A stretch of 64,000 nucleotides of DNA from MWFE01 sp964481075 (GCA_964481075.1 CAYZSD010000002.1:1-64000); one strand, 5' to 3'. Shown: positions 24,685 to 34,388, counted from the stretch's first letter. Notes: generated by a model not told the origin, from the letters alone. Numbers and translations are program-made.

Positions 24685-27600
24685 CTAGAAAGTCCATTTT
24701 ACCTTCATTGAATCTGGCTCTACTCCTTGCTGCTTCAATCTTTCAGCTCTTATTAGTTCAACAAGTTTATCCGAGGCAAGGTCAATAATACCATCATCTA
24801 ACTTGCTATACCCGTCAATCACACTCTGAAGGGTTGCCTTTGCTTGAAAGAAATCGTCGCGTTGAGCATACACTTCAGCCAAGAGGATAAAACTTTGGGC
24901 AAGCCAAAACTGGTGTGGGGTATTTCGCTCAGCAAAGCTGAAAACTTCTGCTTCAGTTTTATCGAGGTTTCCATTCTCGAAGTAGATTTTGGCCATATTG
25001 TACTTCGATTCTGCCCCCTCTTGTGTTCTAAGATCCTGTGAAACCCTAGCAAACTCATCAAAAGCCTCTTTTTCCCTATTCAAAGCAAGTAGTGCCTTTG
25101 CCATTTGGAATCGTGCTTCCCTCTCAATTTCTGAAGGAAGTTTTTCTGTAATAAGAACCTTACTAGCGGCATCAACAACTTCCTGAAAATTGCTAAGTTT
25201 TTCAGCCGAACGGAGTTTACCAACCCTCGCTTCAAGAAGATTAGCTTTAAGGTCGGCTAACGATTCGAGCTGGTTGTAAACCTCGTATGCTTCTTCATAA
25301 CGCTCCTTCTGAATGTAAATTCTGGAGGCTGAAAGAAGAGCTTGCTCTGTGAAAGGATTCTTTTGTCTTTGTATCACTTGATTAAACGACTCCAAGGCTA
25401 TGTCGAGTTGCCCATCACGAAGGAAGCAATCGCCCATATAGTAATGAGAATTTAGCACAAAGTTGCCACGGGGAAACTCCTCAAGATACTTTTTAAGTGT
25501 TGCAATTGCTTTTTCGCAATCACCACTCATGTATAACCTTTCCGAGGATCTGTAGGAAAGTGAATCCCTTTCGGCCATTGAAACGTTTCCGAGGCTTCCC
25601 AACTGAGCTGCATAGGAGAAGTATGTGTCAACATCGCCTTTATCGACATAGATATTTCGCAGACCAATCAGGGCATTCTTTGCTTCGGGTGCATCGGGAA
25701 ATTCCTCAACTACCCGTTTGTAATAATTCATTGCAAGCGCAGCATCATCGTTATTATAGGCAGCGATGCCAAGTTGAACAAGCGCTTTCACGTAGTATGA
25801 ACTACCCGGAAATTCCTTCTCAATTCTGCTATAGTACTTAACCGCCTCAGCAGTCTCATTAAGCATGAGGTGTGCCTCGGCAAGTTCGAACAGCCCATCG
25901 TCCATGAAGTTCGAGTAAGGATAATTCTCGACAAGGTGAAGCAACGTCTCAATTTTTTTCTGAGGCCGCTCCACTAATCCAAATGCAAGGCCTCTCTGGA
26001 AAAGAGCATAGTCAACATCAAGCGAGTTAGCCTTAATGGCCATTTCATAGTAATCGAGGGCTACCCAATAACGTCTCTGAATAAAGTAGGAATCTCCAAT
26101 CCTGTTGTATGCATCGCCCATCATTTGGGTGGGTCGTCCCTGAACAATTGTTGTGTATTTTCTAAACCAAGTGACTGCGTCTTCGTAGTTTTTTAGTTTA
26201 AAATTGGTATAGCCTAAGTTGTAATGAGCGGTTTTGTACTCTGGCAAGTTGAAAGCTCCAGGGGTAAGGATAAACTGGTTGTAATCGTTTTGGGCGTTCT
26301 GATATTGCTCTAACCGATAGTGCGATTCTCCACGCCAGTAAAGGCCAAGGGCATGAAGGGTTTGGTTGTACTCAGGGTAGTTCATCGAAAGGGTAAGCTT
26401 CTCAATGGCTTCCTTAAAGTTTAGATTCTGGTATAACTCTATCCCGTGGAAGAATGCCATCCTTTGGTAAGCCCTTCTAACAGAGGCATCCTTTTGTTTA
26501 ATCATGTCAAGCGTTTTAAGGGCCTCACGGTAGTTCTTCGTGCTTGAGTAAGCTAGCATCAGGTAGTTATGCGCTTCATCAATCCTGTGGCTATCAGGAA
26601 ACAGTTCAATATAGGAGCGAAACGCCTCAATTGCCTCATTAAAAGGATTATATAGTGTTTCGTAGGTGATTTTTGCGAAGTTAAATAGGGCATCCTCCTT
26701 AATGGACATGTCGAAATCTGATTTAGAAGCTAATGCAAAAGCCTGTCTGGCTTTAGGCTTCAGTTCCATCTTTATGTAGCAATCGGCAAGGTGGTAGTAA
26801 GTGTTTTGGCTCAATTCATCTTCCTCTGTAGCAACCCTCTCGAGGTACTTTACGGCTTCCTGAAAGTTATTGTTTCGATAGTAAACAAAGCCAATCAGGT
26901 AATTGTCCTCACGGATAATTGTTTGGGTCGATTCAACGTACTTTTCGATATACGGTACTGCCTTATCATACTGCCTTAATCGGTAGTAGGATTCGCCAAT
27001 AAGCCTAGCAATCTCTGGAGCCCTTTTTGCAGAAGCCGACTCAAGAATTGGAGGTGCATACTCAACAACTTTTTCAAACTGCCTTTGCAGAAATAGAATT
27101 TGAGAAATGTAGTAAGGTGTTATTGACGAAAAGGTTTCATCGCTGCTCAAACGCTCAAATCCCTTTAGTGCTGTAGCATAATTTCCTTGAGTGTAGGCAA
27201 TATGTGAGTAGTAGTATGTTGCTGGAGCAGAGTACTTATTCTTTGTATCCTTGATTTCAAAAAAGGCCCTGTTGGCTGGGTCATATTCTTCCTTCATGAA
27301 GTAGCTATAACCCAACTTGAAAAGAAGTTCTGCCTTTTGCTCAGTATCAAGACCATTGCGATTGGTTTGGCTCAGCCAGTAAATTGCATCCTTATAGTTT
27401 TTCTGACGATAACGAAGCTTGCCTAACTCATAGAAAGCCGTATTAACCTTTTGGTTATCTGGGTAGTTATTAATAAACGATCTGATTAAGTATTCTGCAT
27501 CCTCATTGAAAAGTTCAATGGCACAGAGGGCACTATAAAAATCGGCTTCACCCTTCTGCTGAACCTCATCCTTATCAGAAAGCTGTGATGCAAGTTGAAA

Positions 27601-27768
27601 ATGTTGCTGCGCATTGACGTAGTTACCTTTCTCGTAAAGTTCCATCCCTCTCCTGAAATGCTCATCGGGATGACTATAGTGAACTGTTACTTGTGCAGAT
27701 AAATAGTTAAAGAACAATCCTATAAGGCTTATCAACGCTAAACATCGAAACTTTGGAATTCTAAGCAT
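24685..27768 (-). CDS. Long periplasmic tetratricopeptide-repeat protein
   Basis: A 1027-residue protein with a signal peptide (CLALISLIGLFFNYLSAQ). Nearly all the rest is TPR/Sel1-like helical repeats (for example FRRGMELYEKGNYVNAQQHF, YFMKEEYDPANRAFFEIKD, YYEMAIKANSLDVDYALFQR). It is a periplasmic or outer-membrane-associated scaffold for protein-protein contacts. The barrel protein gene follows after 12 bp. The pair recurs in Bacteroidota as far as I recall, but its task is not established. Confidence 0.9.
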   Translation of the reverse strand: MLRIPKFRCLALISLIGLFFNYLSAQVTVHYSHPDEHFRRGMELYEKGNYVNAQQHFQLASQLSDKDEVQQKGEADFYSALCAIELFNEDAEYLIRSFINNYPDNQKVNTAFYELGKLRYRQKNYKDAIYWLSQTNRNGLDTEQKAELLFKLGYSYFMKEEYDPANRAFFEIKDTKNKYSAPATYYYSHIAYTQGNYATALKGFERLSSDETFSSITPYYISQILFLQRQFEKVVEYAPPILESASAKRAPEIARLIGESYYRLRQYDKAVPYIEKYVESTQTIIREDNYLIGFVYYRNNNFQEAVKYLERVATEEDELSQNTYYHLADCYIKMELKPKARQAFALASKSDFDMSIKEDALFNFAKITYETLYNPFNEAIEAFRSYIELFPDSHRIDEAHNYLMLAYSSTKNYREALKTLDMIKQKDASVRRAYQRMAFFHGIELYQNLNFKEAIEKLTLSMNYPEYNQTLHALGLYWRGESHYRLEQYQNAQNDYNQFILTPGAFNLPEYKTAHYNLGYTNFKLKNYEDAVTWFRKYTTIVQGRPTQMMGDAYNRIGDSYFIQRRYWVALDYYEMAIKANSLDVDYALFQRGLAFGLVERPQKKIETLLHLVENYPYSNFMDDGLFELAEAHLMLNETAEAVKYYSRIEKEFPGSSYYVKALVQLGIAAYNNDDAALAMNYYKRVVEEFPDAPEAKNALIGLRNIYVDKGDVDTYFSYAAQLGSLGNVSMAERDSLSYRSSERLYMSGDCEKAIATLKKYLEEFPRGNFVLNSHYYMGDCFLRDGQLDIALESFNQVIQRQKNPFTEQALLSASRIYIQKERYEEAYEVYNQLESLADLKANLLEARVGKLRSAEKLSNFQEVVDAASKVLITEKLPSEIEREARFQMAKALLALNREKEAFDEFARVSQDLRTQEGAESKYNMAKIYFENGNLDKTEAEVFSFAERNTPHQFWLAQSFILLAEVYAQRDDFFQAKATLQSVIDGYSKLDDGIIDLASDKLVELIRAERLKQQGVEPDSMKVKWTF

Positions 27769-27931
27769 AGTTTTCGGGTAAAATCGACGTAAAGATACAA
27801 ATAATAGGCTGAAAGGATAAACAGGTTGAGAATTATGTTATTAACATACGCTTGTTAATAACTTGTTTTGTCCCCAAAAATTATGTACCTATGATATTGG
27901 AGTAACTATAAAAGATACCTCAAAACATAAA

Positions 27932-29350
27932 TTAACAATTGGTGATCTCTGCGTACCCAAAAATCTTTTTCTCCTTAATCCTCTTCGAAACGTACCTTGG
28001 AACCATATCCTCCCAACGGCTGTCGTTGGCCAGCATTAGCCTAATCACCTCATCGGGGTTGATGTGAAGCCACTTGGTCTTGGCTTGACGGAGGTTGCGA
28101 ATCTTCCTATTATCCACCAGATAATTAAATATATGCCTTACATCGGATTCCATCTCCACATCGTCAACCAGAAGGATTTTCCCTGTTGCCCTATCAAGGG
28201 CAGGGTAGATGTAGAATCGAGTGTTATCGGGGAACATCCGTCCCATTGCCTCGAGGATTCCTCCATGTAGGTTTGTGTAGTATTTCTTCTCAAGCACCTT
28301 CTTAAAAGTAGGTACTCCAAGTATTATTCTAAGATTGAGTAGCTTAAACCGATTGAAGTAGTCAACAAGCTTGTAAAACTCCTGAAAATTCGACACCAAC
28401 ACATTCTGTCCCATACCATTAAGGAGATCAACTCTATCGAGAAAATCTCGTTCATTGATTTCACCTTCCTCAAGAATATTGTTAAGGGTTATCTCGCATA
28501 TCTGCAAGGTGTTCTGAGACGAAAAATTTTTGTCCTCCTTGAAAAGTGCATACGAGGTTTTAAGGATATCGAACCCCACATAGGTTATTGGGCGGAATCG
28601 GCCACGAAGCACAAGGGCGTTCTTCTTGTAGAGAAAATCGGCGGGCTGATGTACGTTGCCATGTCGGTCGAACATCACTGCGGGAGTCATTCCATTCTTC
28701 ACAAGCTGTACACAGAGCAATCGGTTGTCAACGTAACATAGGTCTAGCCCTGTCATACGCGCCATGGTGATCTCAACCCTATCGGTATCAAGGTTGTCGA
28801 GCAAAGATTGTAGGAATAGATTTGGTTTATCGTGGAAGTAGAAACAGGCGAAGATAAGGTTAACGCCCAACGCACCAAGGGTATTTTGCTGTAGGACAGC
28901 ATCATTTTCAAGTAAGCGAACATGGATTACCACCTCGTTTGGAGCTCCTGGTTTTGATAGCTCGAACTTAACACCAAGCCATCCATGACCCATATTATCC
29001 TTTCGGTAGTTGAGCGTTTCAACTGTGTCGGCAAAGGAGAAAAACTTCATATTGGGTTCTCGCTTGGCGCCGAGAACTGCGAGAAGATCATTATACTCAC
29101 CATCGAGCATCTTTTCAAGCCTTGCAAGGCTTACATACCTACCACTTTCGCCCTTATTGTAGAGGTGGTCGCTGAAGGTCTTATCGTATGCCGATATGGT
29201 TTTGGCAATGGTACCCGAGGCCCCTCCGGCCTGAAAGAATGCCCTTGCCACCTCCTGACCTCCCCCTATTTCGGCAATGCTACCGTACTTAGTCGCATCC
29301 AGATTCAACATCAACGCTTTCCGCTTCGTGCTATAAATCTCACGATCCAT
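27932..29350 (-). CDS. Conserved cytoplasmic protein of unknown function
   Basis: A 472-residue soluble protein without signal peptide or membrane segments. It begins MDREIYSTKRKALMLNLDAT and has conserved-looking blocks AEIGGGQEVARAFFQAGGAS, TIAKTISAYDKTFSDHLY and GHGWLGVKFEL. I recognise the protein as a widespread conserved one seen in Bacteroidota, but I cannot assign a reaction. No nucleotide-binding P-loop is seen. The gene stands alone, with a 163-bp gap to the TPR gene. The high conservation of the N-terminus suggests an enzyme or metabolic regulator. Confidence 0.75.
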   Translation of the reverse strand: MDREIYSTKRKALMLNLDATKYGSIAEIGGGQEVARAFFQAGGASGTIAKTISAYDKTFSDHLYNKGESGRYVSLARLEKMLDGEYNDLLAVLGAKREPNMKFFSFADTVETLNYRKDNMGHGWLGVKFELSKPGAPNEVVIHVRLLENDAVLQQNTLGALGVNLIFACFYFHDKPNLFLQSLLDNLDTDRVEITMARMTGLDLCYVDNRLLCVQLVKNGMTPAVMFDRHGNVHQPADFLYKKNALVLRGRFRPITYVGFDILKTSYALFKEDKNFSSQNTLQICEITLNNILEEGEINERDFLDRVDLLNGMGQNVLVSNFQEFYKLVDYFNRFKLLNLRIILGVPTFKKVLEKKYYTNLHGGILEAMGRMFPDNTRFYIYPALDRATGKILLVDDVEMESDVRHIFNYLVDNRKIRNLRQAKTKWLHINPDEVIRLMLANDSRWEDMVPRYVSKRIKEKKIFGYAEITNC

Positions 29351-29464
29351 TGGAGTATGCTGTAATTGATTTTCTTTTGATTATTAACAAAGATAATACG
29401 TTTTCTGTTTAAAAAACTTGTAATAGAACGTAATATACACCCTTTGTTACAGTATGTGAATTAA

Positions 29465-30541
29465 TTATCGCTTAGCTAAAAGTTCGAATAATGGTTGATT
29501 TATATAATAATTTCCAGTACCTAACTTTTCTTTTCTTAACAAACCATCTTCAGACAACTTATTTAAATAATTAGCAGCTGTAATTCTTGAAACGTTTAAA
29601 TCTCTTACGATGAAGTCAATTTTTGTGTAAGGATGTTTAAATAAGTTGTTTAATAGGTCTTGACTGTAAAATTTATAGTTATTTCTTAAGGTATGCTTGA
29701 ATTGCATCATTAAATCACGTATTTGAATAATTAATGTTATTGTTTCCTTTGAAGTAATATCAACCCCATTAATCATAAAAAGCAACCATTCTTCCCAATT
29801 ATTCTTTTCTCTAACTTCCTGCAACAATCTATAGTAATCGGATTTGTTTCTAATTATGTAGTTACTTAGGTACAAAATTGGAAGATTTTGAAGGCCTTGA
29901 ATAATAAGATACAAAATGTTAATTATTCTTCCTGTTCTTCCGTTCCCATCATAAAAAGGGTGAATACTTTCAAATTGAAAGTGAATAATAGCCATTTTCA
30001 CCAATGGATCATAATCACACATTTCATCCTCATTTATAAATCTTTCAAGGTTTGCCATTAATTTCTTTATCTCTTCAAAGTCTTGCGGGGGCGTATATAT
30101 TGTTTCGCCTGTTGAAGAGTTTTTCAGTGCAGTACCAGGTAATTTTCTGAAGCCAGCTTTATTCTTCTCAAGTTCTTCCTGAATTTCAAGGATTACTCTA
30201 TTTGTCAGAAGCCTGTTTGTCTTTACTAACTCAAATCCCTTTTTTAATGCAGAGATATAATTTTGCACTTCCTTTGCATTTAATGAGTTAAAACCTTCAA
30301 GGTTTAATTCGGATTTGTATAAATCATCATGGGTTGTAATAATATTTTCAATTGCAGAACTATCTTTTGCTTCCTGTAATCCAAGAGTGTTTAATAATAT
30401 TGTCTGATTAGGGATTGTTGAGGCAATACCTTTTAATTCTGCCAAAGAAGAGTGGGCTGAGGGTAATGATTTTAAAACTTTTTTACTCTCAATATCAATT
30501 TTCAAAGGCAATTCAGTTAATTTCCATTCATTTTTTTTCAT
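29465..30541 (-). CDS. Fic-family AMPylator-like protein with winged HTH
   Basis: A 358-residue Fic protein. The complete active-site motif HPFYDGNGRTGR is at residues 194-205. The N-terminal inhibitory helix motif SSAIEN (residues 61-66) fits the (S/T)xxxE(G/N) class II autoinhibition rule. A C-terminal winged-helix (about 290-350: IDFIVRDLNVSRITAANYLN) follows. Fic enzymes transfer AMP or related groups to protein hydroxyls. This long form with HTH is common and usually autoregulated. The gene stands alone, and the sequence does not show its target. Confidence 0.92.
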   Translation of the reverse strand: MKKNEWKLTELPLKIDIESKKVLKSLPSAHSSLAELKGIASTIPNQTILLNTLGLQEAKDSSAIENIITTHDDLYKSELNLEGFNSLNAKEVQNYISALKKGFELVKTNRLLTNRVILEIQEELEKNKAGFRKLPGTALKNSSTGETIYTPPQDFEEIKKLMANLERFINEDEMCDYDPLVKMAIIHFQFESIHPFYDGNGRTGRIINILYLIIQGLQNLPILYLSNYIIRNKSDYYRLLQEVREKNNWEEWLLFMINGVDITSKETITLIIQIRDLMMQFKHTLRNNYKFYSQDLLNNLFKHPYTKIDFIVRDLNVSRITAANYLNKLSEDGLLRKEKLGTGNYYINQPLFELLAKR

Positions 30542-30661
30542 TATGTAAAGTTATTTTTAAATTCTTTACAAATATATCTTGGTTTGTAAAGAAAAACAAC
30601 AATTCTTATCATTTAGTGGATTGTTTGTATAGAATTTTTGATTTTTTTTTCATAGTCATCC

Positions 30662-31882
30662 TCACTGAATTTTCGGCAGTGTCTCGTTGAGTAATCTTTT
30701 CCTTTCAAGGTCGTTAAGTACTTTTTCTGAAAGGGGAACTAGCTCAATTACACTATATTTCTCCCAGAATTCGGCATTATAGGTGTATTCCCTATCAAAA
30801 ATATCCTCGGTTCGTTTCTCTGCCTTTCCTCTCCTTACTCTTCTGATATCGCTCTTCGATGTTGAAGTGCTATAAACATATAACATGCTAGTTGTAATTG
30901 GATTCTCGGATAGAAACATCTTTGGGTAGTAGTAACCGTCATCAGATTTCTCGAAGGTTTGTCTGATATAAAAAGAGTTTCCCTGTGGAAATATCCAATG
31001 CTTATCGTACCAAACAATCCCTTTATCTGATCTGGTAATATAAATACTGTAAAGCATGGTTATCTTACTCTCAGCACCCTCCGTAATCCTGGGAGTGAAG
31101 CTAATCACATCAATTGTATCGCTTTGGGTGTATATCTCCTTGAAGAAGTAGAAGTTGTAATTTTCGAGCCATTTCTTGGAAGCAAAACCAGAACACTCCT
31201 TTGATGGCTTAAAGCAGAAGAAGTAGGCGTTAATGATTGCATTTGACACCTGATAATGTGCTGAGAGCTTCTTCTGGTGTGGATTTCTAAAGAATGGATG
31301 GCGAAAATCGTCGGAACGACGAAACTCGTTAACAACAATGGCGGTACTCTCAAGGCTTGAGTTGATGCCACGATCGAGGATGGATATATCGGCTTCGGTC
31401 AACGAGGTGTATGTCGAGTCCTCCATGTTGGTGGTTGTTGCCCTGAAAAAGGCTTGAAGAACATGGGGTCTTCGATTAAAGTTGTTCGTTCGGCTTCGTA
31501 TTGCCTGCCAAACCAGATTCTTTGCCTCCTGTGATGGGGTAGAAATGAGTACAGGCTTAAGCTGGTACGAGAAGGGCTGGAGGGCAATATCTAACAATCC
31601 ATCTGATGAGCGTATAAAGCTGACAGGATACGATTTAACCTGATACCCTAAGCTAGAGAATACAATCGAATCGGTGGGTTTTGCCCATTCGGGCAATCTA
31701 AAAGTGAATTCGCCCTTGGTATTGGTTGCTGTTCCCACTTCCTGTCTTTTAAGCAGAAAAACATTGCAGTAGTCAACCGGGTTGCCTGTTTGGTCATCGA
31801 TCACTCTTCCCTTAACTATTTCCTGCGAAAATCCTTGTAAAAAACCAAGAAAAAGGAAAAGTAATAAAAGTAATCGATTCAT
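30662..31882 (-). CDS. Exported carboxypeptidase-like regulatory-domain protein, long form
   Basis: A 406-residue exported protein. The signal peptide (MNRLLLLLFLFLGFLQGFSQE) is followed by a carboxypeptidase-D-like beta-sandwich (VKGRVIDDQTGNPVDYCNVF, GTATNTKGEFTFRLPEW). About 300 residues of unassigned alpha/beta sequence come next (AFFRATTTNMEDSTYTSLTE and on). There is no catalytic motif. Such two-part proteins are frequent in Bacteroidota envelopes. It lies 14 bp downstream of the zinc-ribbon gene, so the two are probably co-transcribed. Confidence 0.82.
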   Translation of the reverse strand: MNRLLLLLFLFLGFLQGFSQEIVKGRVIDDQTGNPVDYCNVFLLKRQEVGTATNTKGEFTFRLPEWAKPTDSIVFSSLGYQVKSYPVSFIRSSDGLLDIALQPFSYQLKPVLISTPSQEAKNLVWQAIRSRTNNFNRRPHVLQAFFRATTTNMEDSTYTSLTEADISILDRGINSSLESTAIVVNEFRRSDDFRHPFFRNPHQKKLSAHYQVSNAIINAYFFCFKPSKECSGFASKKWLENYNFYFFKEIYTQSDTIDVISFTPRITEGAESKITMLYSIYITRSDKGIVWYDKHWIFPQGNSFYIRQTFEKSDDGYYYPKMFLSENPITTSMLYVYSTSTSKSDIRRVRRGKAEKRTEDIFDREYTYNAEFWEKYSVIELVPLSEKVLNDLERKRLLNETLPKIQ

Positions 31883-31896
31883 TACATGAGAATTAA

Positions 31897-33003
31897 TCAG
31901 GTAAAAAGTAAAAGAATAATCCCGATGATGAGTAGTCCTATTAACGAAGCAAGAACGATTCTTCCAATGCTAAAGGGTCTTTCGCCCTGCACCTCACCCG
32001 TTTGTCCGTTTACCAGAAAACGGTAAACCTTCTTCTTATACCGAAAAGCACTTATCCAAACAGGTAGAAGGGTGTGCTTGAAGGTAACATCGTTGTAGTT
32101 CGAGTTAAGAGTAAAAATCCTTTGATGATCGCCGCCGATCCTTTGAAGGGTTTCCTGACGAATTGCGCTATCCATCAGCTTTTGAGCTGTCTTAAACCCA
32201 TCCTTTAGATCAACCTGATAGGTCTCGGTTCTGAATCCGCTTAGGTATTTGGGATTGAACGAGACCAACTTGCTCAAATCCCAGGGATCGAGCCTGTCGG
32301 CATGCTTTCGGGGTAGAGATTTGCTTGCTAAAACAAGCACATCATCGAAGAAGCGGTCGAAGCTTCCACTCACATCAGTCCAACGTATCTGGGTAACCGT
32401 GCGGGTTCGTGTAACTGGTTTCCCATTCTGAATCACGGTATAGGTTTGGGTGGTGGTGTAGTTGGTGCCTCTTTGCCCTGTGTATCGGGTGGCTGTTTTT
32501 GAGTCATATGTCCAGTAGGGAACGTAAACCCCTTTGAGCTGATCGTGTTGAAATGCAAACCGCTTCAAGTCCTTTGGGGCAAACCAAAGCTTGCTAATCC
32601 ATCGGCTGAAAGCCTCGTGTGCTTGGGTTGAATTGATGGTGAAAGGAAGAATTGACCCTGGTCGAATCTGCTTCTCCTGCTCGCAGTGCTTGGTAACCAT
32701 TATGCTTCCGCAGAAAGGACACCTATCGGATACGATATTGGGATCGAAGGTTACGTGGGCACCACAGCCCTCGCACTGAACGGTTGTTATTTCATGCTGA
32801 ACCAGATTATCGCTGTGTTCAAACATAAACTTTTCAAAATCAATCTCCTGAATTATCTGCTCGCATTGCTCTATATCAACCTCGGCGCTGCAATACTCAC
32901 ATTTAAGGCTTCTTGTGCCCGGCTCAAACTTTAGGTGAGCACCACACGATGAGCATGTTACATCTCCCTGAATGGTTTGGGATAGTTTTGGTTCGTTCTC
33001 CAT
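31897..33003 (-). CDS. Zinc-ribbon membrane-anchored protein (YdjG-like)
   Basis: A 368-residue protein with two N-terminal zinc ribbons (CSSCGAHLKFEPGTRSLKCE with YC, then CEGCGAHVTFDPNIVSDRCP with FC) and a C-terminal membrane anchor (IVLASLIGLLIIGIILLLF). The middle contains a TT-rich segment (TGQRGTNYTTTQTYTV). This resembles the TFIIB-type zinc-ribbon protein YdjG of the Bacillus ydjFGHI membrane-stress operon as I recall it. The SPFH gene upstream on the same strand is YdjI-like, which supports that comparison. No DNA-binding role need be assumed. Confidence 0.75.
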   Translation of the reverse strand: MENEPKLSQTIQGDVTCSSCGAHLKFEPGTRSLKCEYCSAEVDIEQCEQIIQEIDFEKFMFEHSDNLVQHEITTVQCEGCGAHVTFDPNIVSDRCPFCGSIMVTKHCEQEKQIRPGSILPFTINSTQAHEAFSRWISKLWFAPKDLKRFAFQHDQLKGVYVPYWTYDSKTATRYTGQRGTNYTTTQTYTVIQNGKPVTRTRTVTQIRWTDVSGSFDRFFDDVLVLASKSLPRKHADRLDPWDLSKLVSFNPKYLSGFRTETYQVDLKDGFKTAQKLMDSAIRQETLQRIGGDHQRIFTLNSNYNDVTFKHTLLPVWISAFRYKKKVYRFLVNGQTGEVQGERPFSIGRIVLASLIGLLIIGIILLLFT

Positions 33004-33051
33004 TACATTAAATAAATCGAATTATCATAGTAACTGTTTAAATTTTGTCAT

Positions 33052-33232
33052 AAAAGATTTCTCACCCCCAAAAAACGGGGTTCGAAATGACATTTTCTGG
33101 AATAAGTTAAGGTGTAGAGCAGAAAAGAGGAATGTTGTGATTTTTAAGCTTACCAACATTCCCCTTTTCCGCCCACTCACAATAATTTAATAGTATTACC
33201 ATTGTCATTTCGAACGAAGTGAGATATCTTTT
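33052..33232. repeat. MITE-like palindromic intergenic element
   Basis: Fills the 278-bp gap between the SPFH and zinc-ribbon genes. The end starting AAAAGATTTCTCAC and ending TTCGAAATGACA (33052-33092) is mirrored by TGTCATTTCGAACGAAG followed by TGAGATATCTTTT (33203-33232), with a 9-base insert in the left arm. An inner inverted repeat GAAAAGAGGAATGTTG (33122-33137) pairs with 33154-33169 with one mismatch. The same motif style (AGATTCTT, TTCG, CAGAATGACA) occurs in the element at 18345-18564. It is non-coding. Confidence 0.65.
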
Positions 33233-33281
33233 TAAATATAACTTTATATGACATTATTTTAAAGAAAAATTTATACAATTT

Positions 33282-34388
33282 CTAAGTAGCTGGAGGAATT
33301 GGCGGTGGTGTAGCAGCGAATAGTTGCCCCAATTCAGGGACTTGACCTGCAGCAATCCATCCGCTCATACCCTGTCGCCATACAAGGGTATCTCTGGATA
33401 ACTGATTTTGTGACACCATACCCGCAAGGGTATTCATGTCGAAGGGACCAGCCTGCTGACCATTTATCACAAGGAAGAATGCTAGCTGAGGTGGTACTGG
33501 TGGTGGAACTGGTTGCCCCTGATTCTGAGCCTGTCCCATTGCGCCAGCCATCTGGTTTGCCATTGCGAACCCCATACCCAAACCCATTCCGGTTGCTGCT
33601 CCTCCGCCAGAAGAGTTGTTGGCTGCAGCAGTCATCGATTCGCCCATCTGATACTGAGTGAATTTGCCCATATCGCCAATCAAACCCATGCTGGTTCGCT
33701 TGTCGAGAGCCTCCTCAACGTTGGGTGGCAGAGAGATGTTGGAAATCAGGAACTTTGTCAAGTCCAATCCATAATCATCAAACTCGGGCTTTATCTTCTC
33801 CTCACAGAATCGGGAAATCTCATCGTAGTTAGCAGCCATATCGAGAATAGGGAGCTTGCTTTCGCCAATGGCATCTGTAAAGCGGGCAACGGCAATGCTT
33901 CGGAGCTGATCCGAAATTTTTTGGGTTGTGAAGTTCCCGTCAGTTCCAACCACACCCTTAATAAATTTCGCAGGATCTGTTATCCTTATCGAATAGTTTC
34001 CGTGAGCCCGTATTCGAACCGGCCCAAACTCGGGATCGCGAAGCATTATTGGGTTGGGCGAGCCCCATTTCAAATCGAGGAATTGCTTGGTGTTGAGGAA
34101 GTAAACCTCGGCCTTAAAAGGGCTATTAAAGCCAAACTTCCAACCCTTAAGGGTTGATAGGATGGGCAGATTCTCAGTGGAAAGGCGGTACATTCCGGGT
34201 TGGAATATATCGGCTATCTCGCCCTCATTGATGAATACTGCCACCTGCGATTCCCGAACAGTGAGGCGTGCACCGTTCTTTATCTCATTGTTGTATCGCT
34301 CAAAGCGATAAACCATTGTGTCGTTTGTAGGGTCAAGCCACTCGATGATATCGATGAGTTCACCCTTGAGTTTTTTCCAAATTGACAT
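33282..34388 (-). CDS. SPFH-domain protein with C-terminal GYF_2 domain (YdjI-like)
   Basis: A 368-residue cytoplasmic SPFH-type protein. The SPFH-like domain spans about residues 30-250 (LTVRESQVAVFINEGEIADI, VRIRAHGNYSIRITDP, GLDLTKFLISNISLPPNVEE). A Gly/Ala/Met-rich linker follows (GGGAATGMGLGMGFAMANQ), then a proline stretch, then a GYF_2-like domain (FFLVINGQQAGPFDMNTLAG). The domain order matches YdjI-type 'virion core' annotated proteins. It is thought to form membrane-associated scaffolds together with the zinc-ribbon protein encoded downstream. Confidence 0.88.
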   Translation of the reverse strand: MSIWKKLKGELIDIIEWLDPTNDTMVYRFERYNNEIKNGARLTVRESQVAVFINEGEIADIFQPGMYRLSTENLPILSTLKGWKFGFNSPFKAEVYFLNTKQFLDLKWGSPNPIMLRDPEFGPVRIRAHGNYSIRITDPAKFIKGVVGTDGNFTTQKISDQLRSIAVARFTDAIGESKLPILDMAANYDEISRFCEEKIKPEFDDYGLDLTKFLISNISLPPNVEEALDKRTSMGLIGDMGKFTQYQMGESMTAAANNSSGGGAATGMGLGMGFAMANQMAGAMGQAQNQGQPVPPPVPPQLAFFLVINGQQAGPFDMNTLAGMVSQNQLSRDTLVWRQGMSGWIAAGQVPELGQLFAATPPPIPPAT

